A DNA stretch of 64,000 nt from Arabidopsis thaliana. Its lineage: Eukaryota > Streptophyta > Magnoliopsida > Brassicales > Brassicaceae. The position numbers and the translations under genes were made by a program. Every line of letters starts with the position of its first letter. The stretch's first letter is position 1. Positions 1 to 13,420 of this stretch are shown here, in pieces. The notes beneath the pieces were generated by a model. The model saw only the letters and a program-made list of their open reading frames with translations. It searched no databases and was not told the origin of the DNA. The DNA is taken from positions 1,302,001-1,366,000 of the forward strand of contig NC_003070.9 of NCBI RefSeq assembly GCF_000001735.4, in the 5' to 3' direction.

Positions 1-532
1 TGGGTAAAGTTCTGATCTCTAATGGTAAAACGGCAAGGAGTGTTCCACTATATAGGACATTCGTTTCAGCGTCACCGAGGCCCTTACAGGTAAGAAACAA
101 TGTAAAAAAAGTCCTCAAGCACAACGTTATTTAGTTATAATTAAACTCAAATTGGAATAGGGAAAAGAAGAGGCAGAGCAATGCCAAAAGGTGAAAGAAG
201 CAGCAGAGGCAGTGAAAGAAGGAGCGAAGCAAGTGAAGGAAACTACTGAGTACATCCAAGATGTCGCTTCCACTACTGCTGGCCGAGTAATTAATTGATC
301 AATCCACATTTTCTAGATATAAATTGTGAATTGATGATATTATCACATTTATAATATCGGATTAGTTAATTTGGTAAAACAGGTGACTAAGATGACAAAA
401 GATGTAACGGAGAAAGTCACTGAGACAACGGATACCATCACTGAAAAAGCTAAAGGTTCTGTCTCTGGTGTTTTAGGCACCGCTAAAAACGCTACCGATA
501 TCATCAAGAACAAGATCCTTGGTGGTGATTAG
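1..532 (+). CDS. LEA-like small protein, 3' part (5' end outside window)
   Basis: Three exons are visible: 1-89, 161-286 and 383-532 (stop TAG 530-532), joined in phase 0 by GT-AG introns. The first partial exon is Arg/Ser/Thr-rich and free of acidic residues (SNGKTARSVPLYRTF), as expected near the end of a mitochondrial presequence. The remaining 91 residues are Lys/Glu/Thr/Ala-rich and strongly amphipathic (KVKEAAEAVKEGAKQVKET, then TKMTKDVTEKVTETTD), the usual composition of LEA group-3-like helices. Proteins of this kind are hydrophilic, disordered in solution, and stabilise membranes or enzymes during dehydration. Organelle targeting is inferred from the basic segment only, because the N-terminus is missing. 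I do not recognise the exact gene. It could also be called a generic hypothetical protein. Confidence 0.75.
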
Positions 533-2051
533 TTAAAATCTACCCATTTATATATCATATTATTTATGTATGTCTCAATAAAGTAATATATTGAAAATTT
601 AAAGTTTTGATTTGGTAATTATTATGATATATCTGATTACGTTATAAATCTAAGTGAAGATTGTATTATGGTTAAAAAGTCTTTGTTTTGTAGCTGAAAA
701 GCTAAAAAAGCTCTGAACTGTTACAAAACCCCATTGGAAAAGCTCTCGACTATGTAGAGAGTTTGTCTCAGCTTTTGGAGCATAATAATGGAAGATACTA
801 TGTGTAGTCTCTTTAGATATGATTGAGCTTCGAGTTGGAGAAGGAATAGAGATTGATGTTAATTGATTTGGTTGGGTAAAGCCATAAAGGTAATTACAGA
901 AATGTTTTTAACATAGTAAAACGTGTTATCCACCAGTGTATAAATCATTCGATTTTTAAAGTGATGTTGATGAATTAACATTTATCGTTTACAGAGTTGT
1001 GAAAATGATATTTTTTTTTATAGATAATCATAATTATCCTGAATGAAAACCCTAACTAATGATGGTGGATATAAAAAGGTTATCATTATTTGTCGGAACA
1101 TTTTACTTGTGGATTTTAAACTCTTTTGATCTTTTGTCATGTGTGGGCACATGGGGTCAATTTAGCGTGTTTTAGGCTTCTCTTGTTTTTTATGTTAACG
1201 TACGATCTACTTTCCAATGCAAAAAGCCAAATAAAAATAGATATGCTAATTTGTTCTTCCCAACAAAAATATATATGCTTTTAAGAAGAAAAATACATAA
1301 CCAACTTGATCTAATATTACACCTTTTTAGATTAGGGACTTCTCACACTAAAAATACTAATAACAAAATTAATATTTTTAGAATTAATAGTTTTGTTACT
1401 TTTCTAAAGTTACGCATGATAAGGAAAGCATATTGAAAACAAGTGTGGGTGATAAAATAGCTGGCTATTCGAATTTGTCGCAATTAAGATATTTCTTTGG
1501 AATTTAAATAACATTAATGCAAACTTTTAATAAACTAACAATTACTACTATTGCTTGCTTCAATCGCTACAAAGCTAAGTACTAATCATGACAAGTTACA
1601 ACCACATGGGAAATTAAAGCTAAAAATCCAGCCAACATTTATAATACAATGAAAAGTAAAAAGATTCACAAATCATTTATAGACCCTATATTAATTTATA
1701 AACCTCAAAAATTACAAGAAGAAAAGAAAACAAGAGATAATATTCTTGTTTCTCTGGATAGAAGACAGGGACAGACGAAGAACAATCTGAGTTGATCAGA
1801 TAGAACCAAACAACCAACAACACTTCGGGGATTTCTCTTTTTTCATGAAAGGTTGGTTCTTTTCCCTTTTCTTGTGTTAACTTGCGGTTGAAGCAAGCAA
1901 ACCCGAGGTTGAGAAAAATCGACACAAACACACACACCGAAAAGACAAAAAAAAAAGATAATTGGCTTTTTAAATGACAAATGTGTGTAAATTTACACTT
2001 TTGTCTGAATATAATGGAAGATGGTTTTGAATTTTGGTGGTGGGGTAGTAA
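533..2051. other. Convergent intergenic region, AT-rich
   Basis: This lies between the stop codons of the LEA-like gene (+) and the pectate lyase gene (-). The first part is probably 3' UTR of the LEA-like gene, with an AATAAA-like run near 577. About 1690-2051 is probably 3' UTR of the lyase. No reading frame here has credible codon content, and I see no RNA gene. Confidence 0.6.
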
Positions 2052-5000
2052 CTATGAGGAACATTGACGTCCTCTGCGACAAGGTAGAGCTCCAGCGTCG
2101 GAAGTAATGTGTCCGACCAATGACGAAGATTTCGCGGAAAGGCTGGAGGCACGTGCGTAGCTGCCAGACGCGGCGGCTCCTGAAGAAGTGAAGTAAGCAC
2201 CGTTCTGAAGCAAATCTCCTTCCGATCTCCAATTCCATCCTTTCCAATGACTAGCCGGTGTGTCCACTCTCTTCGTCACCTATCAAAAACATCCAAACAT
2301 CAAAAATGTCACAAACTTACATTCACAAAATCACTCACGGGTCTAACTTATTTTGGTTGAGTTATTAATTACCTCTTTAGCAAAGGGGTTTTTTGGGGCG
2401 GCATAGCGGTTTCCTTGACTGTTGATTGTCGGGTTTGCGCTACCACCTATTGCGTACATTTCCCAGTGAGTGTAGTCGTTGTTAACAACATGGAAGTACC
2501 CGTGTCGACACCTGCAAAGAGAAGTTAATCGCATTGTCATAAGCACAAAAACGGAGAATACTCAAGAAACAGAACACAAAAGCAGAGCACACTCTGTTTT
2601 GTTATGTCTTTTATATATACCTCGGCATTCTTTGAATAAGTCCGACTCCAAAATGATTGTAAGCAATGGTCACTTGCATAGCTTTGTCCCTCATGTACGA
2701 GTCACTATGTCCTAGCAACATAACCTGTAAAAAAGTAGATCAAACCATATCATCAAAAACCGAATTCAGCCAAAGAAAAGAAGCAATTATTAACTAATGA
2801 AACAACAAGTCTTGAAAAGAACCTCGTTATGGTGAGTTAAGTGGTTGTTAGAGATGGTAATCGCGGTTGAGCCCATGACTGCGTCCACAAGCCCATCAGC
2901 GCAATGGGACAACGAGTTATGATCAATCCATACATGACTCGATCCAAAGATCGAAATCGCGTCACCATCTGCCATTGTCCTCCACCCAAAATGCGTCTCT
3001 GAGCTTCTCACCATAGCGTTACCAGTTGGTTTACAGTCATGAATATGCAATCCGTGAACGATCACATTCGTCACAAACTGAATCGTGATGCAACCACCGT
3101 TAGCAATGTGAACGTTTGCGCCACGTCCATCGATCGTTTTGAAACTGTTAACGATAAGCTCTTGTTTTAGCTGAATCACCATGTCACGTTTGAAAACGAT
3201 CCATAGTGGTCGGTCTTGGATCACGGCGTGACGTAAAGTCCCCGGTCTAGGGTTAACCGGATTGTCGTCTCTTGGGTCAGTGACTACGTAGAATCGTCCA
3301 TCACGACCACCGATCGCGTTTCTTCCAAATCCGATACCGCAATCCGCTAGGCGTTTACGGTTCTTGTGCCAATTGGGGTCACATCGCCAACAATCGTCGA
3401 TAGGGTTTCCTGTTCCGCAAGTAAAGTAACCTAGTTTCCTCCTCTCGGTATGGTTTCTCACACTCCTGTAAAATCATATCCGGTTTAGTAAGATTCGACT
3501 TTAATTTCATTTTTTCTCAACTGGATCTCGCTATGGAATTTGAAATAAATTATTTGAAAGAAAGAAAAAAAACAAAATCAAAATCAAATCAGAACATGTG
3601 CACATGGTTGATGATAAATACTACATATATATTGTTAGACTTTTTTCATAGACGTGTGTCGGTGGGATTAGGTTCTCTTCTCTGGCTAAGATTCCTGAAG
3701 GAAACGACGTTAAAGGTAACCGTTAAATAAGGACAAACAAACAATCACCGTTGGATAACGACGATCAAGCCCGTCCGTTTTAACGGATACCGTTCTTTGT
3801 TTTTTGACCGTATAAAGCGTATGGATTGCTCTGTTACGACTTATGACCACATGGGGGTACTGTCCAAAGTGCTTAATAAACATTTTTATTTTTTTTGATC
3901 AAATTTATAGAGGATTTATGGATAATTAATGAACAGTTAAAAGTGTACGTATGTTGAAGTAAATATAACGAATTCGTATTGTACTGTACTCAGCCGTATG
4001 CATGGTTGGTGATGTGAAAGATAATTAATTTTGGAAAAGGACATGGTATAGTTTTTCTTACATAAAACATAGATAATTATATATATGTGCAATAATGCGT
4101 TGGACGCGGATCTGTCTAGTATTATTAGTGCATGTGGTGTTTGAAGTGAAAACTGTCTGCTGGGAGCTACTACTATTTAGTTCAACAACAATTGAAAAAG
4201 AAAACAGAAAAAAACGAGAATTCTTTTAGTAAATTTAAAATTTATAAAAAGACTACTCTACATAGAGAAAAATAGAATGAATAATACCTTTTAAAACTAA
4301 CAATGCATGAAACATGTAGTAGGTGATATAATATGTATTTTCCTCAGAGAAAGATTAACAACTTAGGTTCTCAAACATAAAATAATAGTATTGTCTTATT
4401 TTTCAAGAATCCTGACAGAAAAGTAATGAATGCCAATTGTTCACGGGAGTAGATCTCAGCAGTAGTAAGAATAATTTAAGCGCATACACTATTTTTGTCA
4501 TAGTTATAATAGTGTGAACATGGGGATTTATAGACGAGGTATAATATAGTAACAAAAAAAACGAATTAAGTTGGTTAGGGGAGAAATAAATGTGACAGCT
4601 TTAGTAGGATAGATCTTGATTCAACAATAGAATGAAACAAAAGTCACAACACTATTGTAAATGAATATTAGTTAGCACTTATAGGACGATGCATACCCAA
4701 TATTGTACTTTTGTGACTTTTCCCCACAAACATGTAGTATATATTAATTCAATGATAAAGTTAAAAATCACGAGAAGATTTTGGTACTTACATTTCTGTC
4801 AAGGCGAGAACTTCGTCCGCTACTTCATCTGGATTCGTCACTGCGTGTTGGTTCCATTCGGTTTCGTCGGATCTAATATTTGTTAGGAAATCATTAGAAA
4901 TCCAAAAATTGAGAATCTAGAGGAAATTAATGATTGACACATGCTACTAAACAAGTGAGAAACTATAGTATATAATAAGTAATGTTTTTAATATAATTAT

Positions 5001-5780
5001 TGGGGAATGCACCACACTGCACTAGTACTACACTGCTCCATAAAATTCGCTAACCGGAGAAACCGTTAGAGAAGGAAGTGTCGTCGACAGGTTTATTAAA
5101 TGACGAAAACAACCCTATGGAACAATTTTAACGTATCGCATTGTCGGAGGTCAAAATGGGTAAAATAGACGAAACAGAGTCAAGTGTAGCTACGTAATAA
5201 AGTTGACTGAATGCAGCAAAAAGAAAGAAAGCGGAATGTACGGTTTAGATCGTTGGATCTAGATCATAACACAATTTAACGGCTCAGATCATTTACTTTG
5301 AAGAAGGGAGGGAATATTGTAGTAGATATCGAAAAGGTGAAAAAAACAAAAACTATTTTCTCTCGTTGATAATTTTGTCGGTTGAATAGAACTAAAACAG
5401 TAAATTTAATATTTTTATACTTTTGGAAATTATTTTTGGAATCCGATGGAAAATGTAGCTAGAACGAATGAAAACTATAACAAATAACTAATGTGAAAAC
5501 GAAGAATTTATTTTCGGAAGATTTATTGTGGAATCTGAGCAAAATGTAGCTCGAGAATGAAAAATATATCAAATTACTAATGCAGATAATAATAAAAATC
5601 TGATTCTCTGTATTGAAAGAAACATGGATCTTAACATTTCATAAAAAAATAAGAGAGAGATTGTAGTAGAGATAAAAACCTAGGGAGAGAAGAGATGTTG
5701 TCGTGTGTAGTGTTCTCCATAGCTCCGACGAAGAAGAGTAAACACATCATTGCTAAAAGCCATGTCGGAAGAACCGCCAT
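2052..5780 (-). CDS. Pectate lyase (polysaccharide lyase family 1), secreted
   Basis: Six exons on the minus strand: 5680-5780, 4792-4872, 2823-3465, 2621-2724, 2373-2511 and 2052-2279, giving 431 residues. The start ATG (5778-5780) opens a hydrophobic signal peptide ([17 protein letters not shown]). The enzyme cleaves de-esterified homogalacturonan by calcium-dependent beta-elimination in the cell wall. Visible family features are the DGDAISIFG segment (about 227-235), VWIDHNS (W240, D242, H243), CADGLVD (249-255) with likely calcium-binding aspartates, and [16 protein letters not shown], where R307 is the probable catalytic base. The length is typical of plant enzymes that lack the long N-terminal extension. 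Introns 1 and 2 are unusually long here (807 and 1326 bp) while the others are about 90-110 bp. A TATA-like element lies about 130 bp upstream of the ATG. I recall this as probable pectate lyase At1g04680. Confidence 0.97.
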
Positions 5781-5837
5781 TGGAGAGGCAGAAGCTGAGC
5801 CAAAGTCTTTTACTCTGTTCCTAGAGAATTAGAACAG

Positions 5838-5856
5838 AGGAGAGAGAGAGAGAGAG
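5838..5856. repeat. GA/CT microsatellite in the lyase 5' leader
   Basis: A run of GA dinucleotides (CT on the transcribed strand) lies about 60-75 bp upstream of the lyase ATG. Such Y-patch-like tracts are frequent in plant leaders. Confidence 0.8.
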
Positions 5857-5905
5857 TAGTGAGAGTTAAAGACAGTGAATGTACGAGTTTGGAGATATAT
5901 TGGTC

Positions 5906-5915
5906 CTCTTATAGA
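5906..5915 (-). promoter_or_regulatory. Probable TATA box of the pectate lyase gene
   Basis: On the minus strand the bases read TCTATAAGAG, about 130 bp upstream of the start ATG at 5780. A GA/CT-rich tract (5838-5856) lies between it and the ATG, a common arrangement in plant 5' leaders. The assignment rests on position and motif only. Confidence 0.5.
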
Positions 5916-8242
5916 ATCTGGTGGGAGACCAAAATAAAAATAAAAGAAGACGACACCAAAAAGAGCCGTTAAGACAGACGGCCGTTATGTATCTATACGA
6001 CGTCGTCTCCTACACAATTTGATTCTTCGTTTAGCTTTTTTTAACGTGATTACTTGTTAATTCCGTCTCCTTTATTTACCGTTCTAACCGCCACTAACTG
6101 CTCAAGCGTGTGATTTACTGACCTCGCACGCTTTAGGTATTTGTCAATTGTTGCCAACGAATTCTTCCTCTTTTTGTTTCCCTTAACTGTAATATAATTA
6201 TATGAATTTCTATTTTTCGCTTAAAGAATATTATTGTTTTGGAACATTTTCAGCGAACAAAAACTGCGTATTTTGTTTTAACATAATAAATACAAGTCTA
6301 TTTTAGTAAATCATGCTAATTAAACATCAGACATTTTAAGGAATGCGTAGCTGTCAAAATCTAGTGAACATATGTCTAAATCTAAACTTGTAGTTTTAAC
6401 AAGTAGTTTTTTTTTTTTTTTGAGTAGCTACTAGCTAGCTAAACTTTTGAGTCGTTGGTTCATACGAATCAGATTATAAAATTTCACCCTGTAACCGAGT
6501 AATTATTGACATATGAATAATTGAATGATTTTGAATATGACATAATAAAAAAACAGAAGCTAACTGGCTTCAAACTGATGCTTTCACTTTGGCATTTACG
6601 GTGAGTGAATATGACTGAGCAAAACAGATTATACTATATACTATACTACTATTAACTTTGATTTATTTATTGATTTTTTCTTGCCTTGTAGTGTATGACA
6701 CATCATCAAGAATGATGCGGGCAAGAGAGTCATTCCGTACACGGAAACCAGTTGTCATAGTTTCCTGCTGAATTAGCGGGTATTGCAATTGTATTTATTA
6801 GAGTATATAACTATAGTCTAAAAATTATTTTCCGTGAAAACTCCATGATTTTCCGAGGCGGTAATCACGGCTTAGAAAGAAAAAAAGAAAACGGAAGAAC
6901 TTAAAGAATACGCGTTGAGGTCGTTGACTTGACTATCCCAATTAGAATTTTCAAACTGTTCTCACGATTAGTTGGTTGCTAGGGTACTGCATGCTCAATG
7001 AATTTGGTCTTATCAATTAAACTACAATCGAAATTTATATTTTGAGAAAGAAACTAAAATAAATAAATTAGTTGGATATAAAAATTGCTAGTGGATTCGT
7101 CTCCTTAATAAACAAGCATTTCATCGAGACATCGACTACATATAGAATATAGTTATGTACGCTATATTTGAAAAGGCTTTAAATCTGAACTTATAATGAT
7201 TTTCCTCGTGATATCAAGTTTTCTTAGTTAAATATCCCATGATTATAATTTGGTTTTTATTTACCTTTATGGGAGCACAAATAATGTTCCCATGCAACAA
7301 CCCGAACTCCTCTCATCATAATGTCAATTTTTTTTTTCTTCACGCTTTGCCTAATTATAGTTTTACCAATTTACCCCCAATCCCAACATTACTATAACTT
7401 GGACGAACCCATGATATCATATCCCAAATCCTATCGGACCTATCCTATCCAAAAAATACACAAATATGTAAAGTCAAACTTTCTACCAAATCGAGCTTTA
7501 AACTAAGAATATTATTGTAACGTTTTGACCGTCTCCCAAGTCTCAACCCACTCCAACTATAAAATATGGATTATTGAGATTAAACATAATAGTTTAGAGT
7601 AGACGGTTACTATCATTCAAAATGTGACTATAAAGAATTTCTACACAATATTATTTGAAAAGTAATCTAACGACTGTAATTTGTGAAAGAATAATCTGGT
7701 AGGTTTTTACCTTTTTAAGCTTCTGAAGAGTGGTTGGATTTTGTTAAAAAAAATTGTTAAATAGTTGACAATTTCTAACTTACTTTCGAAGACTTGAAGT
7801 GAATGATCATATTGAGTACAACGTTATATATGTTTTTGTTGGGTACATAATGATGATCCAACGTCATGCTACAATTGATGATACGATCAAACGGTTCAGA
7901 AGTCAGAACCTTTTGTCTTAGTTTAACTACGGTGACATTAACATACTCGTTTCCGTTTGATTATTATGGAACATTATTATCAATTGGAGAAACATCACTG
8001 TCGTAATTAAAAGAATGTTGTAAAGCTATAGTAAATAGAAAATAATATTTTTTTTTTTTTTTTTTGTAAAATCGAATGATCTATTAGCTAAAAATTTAGA
8101 TCACTCCGAAGTTTGTATAGGTTTCGCTTAACATATATAATTAGATTTAAATACACTATTGTCAAAATGCACTCTTCATTATCATCTTCTATTATTTAAA
8201 TATTTTTTTAATTATTATGTTTCCCAGTAATTAGTTAATTTC

Positions 8243-8245
<3 letters not shown>

Positions 8246-8274
<29 letters not shown>
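8246..8274. repeat. (TA)n microsatellite
   Basis: An uninterrupted TA dinucleotide run of about 29 bp in the gene-poor region. It is likely to vary in length between accessions. Confidence 0.95.
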
Positions 8275-9380
8275 CGCGTAAGAAAATATTGTCCTATATA
8301 TTACATATATGATGTGTACCATGTGTGTGCATTATGGGGGAGGTTGGATTGGCGGGTAACTAGTAATAATTGAAACTTTTTTTGTTACACTTTTATTGCT
8401 CAAATTTACTTTTGTAAAAGTGCAAAAAGCTATAATAAAGAGAAGATCTTGTTGGTGCGAAATGTTTGGTTACGCCAAAACTCGCGGGTCAAATTGGTCC
8501 CAATCACTTCTTTTTTACTCATCGTTTTTTTCTCATTTTCCTCACGACCTCTCCTAAGTGAAAAACAGCAAGAACCCATTATTCGACTCTGTGACTAATT
8601 TTTGTCATTAACCATTAAACCGGGAAAGTCTAGCCATATAGTGTTTGTTTAATCAGCCAAAAATTACAAGTTCAGTAAAAGAGTGTGTCTTTCTTTGATG
8701 AATTGGACGATTACGCGAAAATATTAAATGAGCTAAACGATCAATCGTCGTTACCATTATTCCAGTTTACGACATATCTTTACTGCATGTAAATGTTTCA
8801 GTTGATTTCCTTGAATCAAACCTTGGAGACGACATCTTCATCATGATCCAGTGCCATAAATGTATATAAGTGTGATATATTTATGATTACATTTTGAGGT
8901 ATGTATATAAATAGATATATAGTGGATAATTCGAAGTATTTGTATTTGTCGCTGGTTACTATATTAGCTGAGGCACCGACACTCCCAAACGTTACAAAAA
9001 TATCGAATAGTTGGAACTTGGATCCTATCGACATTGTACGTCGTCGTTTTGTGCTACGAAGAGACGTGGTTTTGTTTTTAGTTTAGTTATGTGTTGTTTT
9101 TGTCTTTGTTATATAAAACTAAATGACAAAATTTGCACACAAGAAAGAAACCAAAAGATTTTAGATCCTCTCGATCGGACGTACGCTAGAAGGTTCTTCC
9201 GTAATTTTCATATAAATGATCTTTATCGTGTCATTGCAACGTTAAATTCGATTGAGACGTGTCAAATTAATTTCTTCTAACTATGCGGTGTCATTATATT
9301 ACGAATTAGCAAAAAAAGATGAAAAATGCATGTGAGATCTACCTAAGATACTGTTCTAAAATATATACGGTTTTCTTGCG

Positions 9381-9424
9381 CGATTAGAGATCAACATACG
9401 ATTAGAGATCGGCGATTAAAGATT
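9381..9424. repeat. Short triplicated motif CGATTAGAGATC
   Basis: Two exact copies (9381-9392 and 9399-9410) and one diverged copy (9413-9424, CGATTAAAGATT) are spaced 18 and 14 bp apart. Its role is unknown. It may be a local slippage product or clustered binding sites. Confidence 0.7.
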
Positions 9425-10362
9425 TGCTGGAAAATGACTCATATATATTTCCCAATCCTCGCAGATAAAATAAAACGGCACTTTACCGTTTTCTTTAGAA
9501 GTTAGTCGAAGACAAGTATTCTAAAAATTCAACAAAAACAAGAAACGAAAAGTAAACTACAAAATGTTAGAAAAGACTCACATGAAACACTCACTGTGCC
9601 TCTCTAATCAAATGGAAAAAAGTGGAGAGTTTAAACTTATAAGTATAGTATAGATGATAGAAATCTTCTAAAAACGATACCCGTGAACTAAGTTGATCCT
9701 GTGATCTTCATAATCCATACAATTTCAACAGAAAAATACTTTTTTGTGTTTTAAAAAATACTGCGAAAAGCTATATAAATAGTAAGATAAATTGGTTTAA
9801 ATCCAAAGGTATGATAAAATTCTTTCTCAAAAACGTCATATTTGGTTAGTAGTACTCTTAATCGAGTGGTTCATCAAAATGTATCGGTTTATATATATCA
9901 GATCTTGAATAATTTGCAAAAACTCAAAATTTCTTACAACTAATAGCAATATATCATGTATCATATAGCTAGGTAAAAGTAAAATCATACGTTTTAAAAA
10001 AACTGTGGTAGGGAATTATATATGAAGCCGTTTATAATAGCATGCATGTGCTTAACATAGCAAAAAACCATATGATTAGTATCGGGGTACATGAAAGAAA
10101 AGGGCAGATAAAGCTAGATTAGGATTTGATAACGTACGAGAAAAAATCGAGAAAAAATGTCAACCCTTGGTGGGAGATTTAGGCGAATTTTCTAATCTAT
10201 CTTCCTCTTATTTTTTTCTTGGTGGCCAATAAAACTAGAGTTTTTAGAGGGTAACGAATCCAAACCCCACACTCACATGCATCGAATCCAATCTGTTTCT
10301 CCAACCCATTCATTACCAAAACAGCAGATAAATTTTATAATTCATCAAGTCTACCAATATTA

Positions 10363-10436
10363 ATTATCTTCTCATAATCATAAACTTGGTTCTCTTTATC
10401 CAATATTATCTTCTCATAATCATAAACTTGATTCTC
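10363..10436. repeat. 32-bp direct repeat, two copies
   Basis: Copies at 10363-10394 and 10405-10436 differ at one base (the g/a after CATAAACTTG) and are offset by 42 bp. The flanking CCAATATTA also recurs, so the duplicated unit is about 42 bp with a 4-bp difference. It looks like a recent small tandem duplication. Confidence 0.9.
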
Positions 10437-11661
10437 AAACATTATTACTAAATCTATTTTTCTTTTCCCCTTCTAATATTCTTTACTTTAACAATACAAA
10501 TACAACTCCTTTTAAGACTTTTTTTTATAGTAAAGAGTTATACATAACATGTTTGGTAACATAGTAAAATAGCTAATATAATAGACCTTTTCTAAAAATT
10601 GTCAAAATACAATAAGTGTAATTGGTGGATAACATGTCTACTTTAAAAAACTTTTTAGAGTATTAAAATTGTCGTCCCATAAACTATATAAATGATCATC
10701 ATAAATGTATTACAATAACAGCATATCAAGACTTGACGGTTATCAGCCAAAATCATTAAATTTTGGAATTAGATGTTAATAATATACAAGTGTCATGTCG
10801 ATCTCTTGTTTACATATCCAAACATCTCTATGTGTGACGTGAGTTACTACTTACTAGAATATGGAGTAAGATAATATGGGCTTCCTAAAAGGCCTATACA
10901 GAAACAAAGCCCAACAACCTAAAACCCAGTGTGAACGTGAAGGACTTGAAATATTCCAAAGTTGAGTGACTGATGAAACCTTTCACGTGACAGTGACTTG
11001 ATTTTATTCGTATACGGGCAAAGTTCTTCCATTACTGCAAAAACTCTTCTATTAATGACCAACTTTTCATAAAAGAAAGTACACGTGTCTGTCATTAGAT
11101 TGGTAGGTACATGGAGACTACACTAAAGTCATTCACATGGGATTCTTTGACCCATTAGGAGCCAAATAAAAATCTTCTCTTTTTAGTCTTTTTTTTCCAT
11201 CTTAATTAAAATTACGAGATCACGCTTTCTTTTTTAGTACGAGGGATCAGCATCTTAATTAGATCACGAATTAAAATCACATATTTTATACAAATTGCGA
11301 CTTAACCGGAATACCTTTAGACCGGATAAATTCTTACCAACAACCAATATCTGGAGGTTCAATATGGTTTGGTACCTAATTTTGTACCGGAAATTGCAGA
11401 AATCATCGTATTCGAGTGTTGGATTTGCTATGATATTACATTCAAAATTTTGGTACATATTGGTTGATCATGAAAACCGGAAAAGTAAAACCAAACCGGT
11501 AGCTTACCGTATTTTGCTAAGTGTTGTCACTTATTAAGATTGGTAATAGAGTACTTATTGTCTGTTCTTCTTCATTCATTACAACAAACTCTTTGAGACC
11601 TAAAGAGAGAGAGAGCGATAGTGAGATTTAGATCAACAGATTTGAATCGATTTCTGAAAAC

Positions 11662-13420
11662 ATGCAGTACAAGAATCTGGGGAAATCGGGTTTAAAAGTG
11701 AGCACGCTCTCGTTCGGAGCGTGGGTTACGTTCGGGAACCAGCTCGATGTGAAAGAAGCGAAATCGATTCTTCAGTGTTGTCGTGATCATGGAGTCAATT
11801 TCTTCGATAACGCTGAGGTTTACGCTAATGGTCGCGCTGAGGAGATTATGGGTCAAGCGATTCGTGAACTGGGTTGGCGTCGATCCGATATCGTCATCTC
11901 TACCAAGATCTTCTGGGGTGGTCCTGGTCCTAACGATAAGGGTTTATCTAGGAAACATATCGTTGAAGGCACTAAAGCTTCTCTCAAACGACTTGATATG
12001 GATTACGTTGATGTGCTCTATTGCCACAGGTGACCAATTTCAGATTTGTTTTTTTATTTAGTGATTTTATTTTTTTTCACTTGGTTCTTTGAAGATCTAG
12101 GGTTTTGATATGATCTGATTTGAGTGTAAGGTTTATCTGAATATTTCTGGTGTACTATGTTGTCTGCGCATTTAATTTTCTTACATGTGCTTGCCTTTAG
12201 TACAAATTGCTGTTTTTGAATTTATAAAATTTACAATTTGAATCCACTTATGATGTAGCTTAGTGCTGTATAGTGTGGATCTATTTGGTTTCCACTTTTA
12301 TTTCATATCTGATAATTGGGATCTGCATTTTGCCATACATTGCACAAGATATTTTGGAAAAGTGGCATCTTTGCATTGATCTAAGTGTCACTAGATTCTT
12401 TGATTGACATATGTTTATTAAAAATGTTTCCTTTTTTTGTGTGAATTGGGTCATTTATTACAGGCCGGATGCTTCAACTCCTATCGAAGAGACTGTGAGG
12501 GCGATGAACTACGTGATTGATAAGGGTTGGGCCTTCTATTGGGGAACCAGTGAATGGTCAGCTCAACAAATTACGGAGGCATGGGGAGCTGCTGACCGGT
12601 TGGATTTGGTTGGTCCAATTGTCGAACAGCCAGAATACAACATGTTCGCTAGGCACAAAGTTTGTAATCTGACTCTCTTTTTCTTTAATTTACTTTCATG
12701 TTTGCGTCTTATCTTGTACAGTCTTAAGTTGTTGTAGTCTCGTGTTATGTAGCTCAAGTTATGCTCTTCTGTTATGTAGGTTGAGACAGAGTTTCTTCCT
12801 CTGTACACCAACCATGGTATAGGTCTCACTACCTGGAGCCCACTTGCATCTGGTGTGCTCACTGGTAAATACAACAAGGGAGCTATTCCCTCAGACAGCC
12901 GATTTGCATTGGAGAACTACAAAGTATTCCTTTTTTTTCCTTTTTCTTGTGTATTCTTGGTCATATTTGCTAAGACCTCAATCTGCTTCTGCATCTAACT
13001 AATACACTGGTACATGTCTTGGTTTTAATTTCTTTCGCAGAACCTTGCCAATAGATCACTTGTGGATGACGTGCTGAGGAAAGTTAGCGGTCTCAAACCC
13101 ATTGCAGATGAGCTAGGTGTAACCTTGGCTCAGCTTGCAATCGCATGGTGTGCTTCAAATCCTAATGTGTCATCTGTTATCACTGGTGCCACAAGGGAGT
13201 CACAGGTTAGTTCTTGATCGCTTATAAAGCATTAACATAGCGAGTCTCGGTCTAGATTTGGATCCAAGATCTGAAAGATTTTGTTTCTTTTTTTGTACCT
13301 TGACAGATTCAAGAAAATATGAAAGCTGTTGATGTGATCCCATTGTTGACCCCTATTGTTCTGGACAAGATTGAGCAAGTGATACAGAGCAAACCAAAAC
13401 GTCCTGAATCATATAGGTAA
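11662..13420 (+). CDS. KAB1: Potassium channel beta subunit, aldo-keto reductase family
   Basis: Five exons: 11662-12029, 12464-12659, 12780-12923, 13041-13205 and 13307-13420, giving 328 residues. The protein is a single TIM-barrel aldo-keto reductase close in length to animal Kv-beta cores. The start is [16 protein letters not shown]. The catalytic tetrad is present as D49, Y54 (DNAEVY), K82 (STKIFWGG) and H122 (VLYCHRPD). NADPH-binding elements near the C-terminus include [16 protein letters not shown]. As known for the family, the protein associates with voltage-gated K+ channel alpha subunits in plant membranes and may couple redox state to channel activity. H122 occupies the position that is Asn in mammalian Kv-beta, so reductase activity could be more conventional. 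The GA-rich 5' leader lies directly upstream. I recall it as At1g04690. Confidence 0.97.

Larger units (their letters stand above)
5781..11661. other. Large gene-poor intergenic region
   Basis: About 5.9 kb between the divergent starts of the lyase (-) and KAB1 (+). The outer few hundred bases must hold their promoters. An ACGACGTCGT palindrome sits at 5997-6006. The middle is AT-rich, with a TA microsatellite (8246-8274), a triplicated CGATTAGAGATC-like motif (9381-9424) and a 32-bp direct repeat (10363-10436). Open frames here are short (under 90 codons), lack family resemblance, and appear on both strands as chance frames. I see no tRNA, no transposase-like coding and no long terminal repeats. 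An ACCGG-rich stretch at about 11290-11510 could be a decayed transposon fragment. Confidence 0.6.

Noticed and set aside
9011..9280. An 89-codon plus-strand frame in the gene-poor region.
   Set aside because: Its Cys/Phe/Tyr-heavy composition, lack of family resemblance, and an overlapping chance frame on the same strand in another phase make it look like noise.
11286..11510. An ACCGG-rich stretch before KAB1 taken as a transposon remnant.
   Set aside because: No terminal repeats, target-site duplication or transposase coding was found. Kept only as a remark in the intergenic entry.
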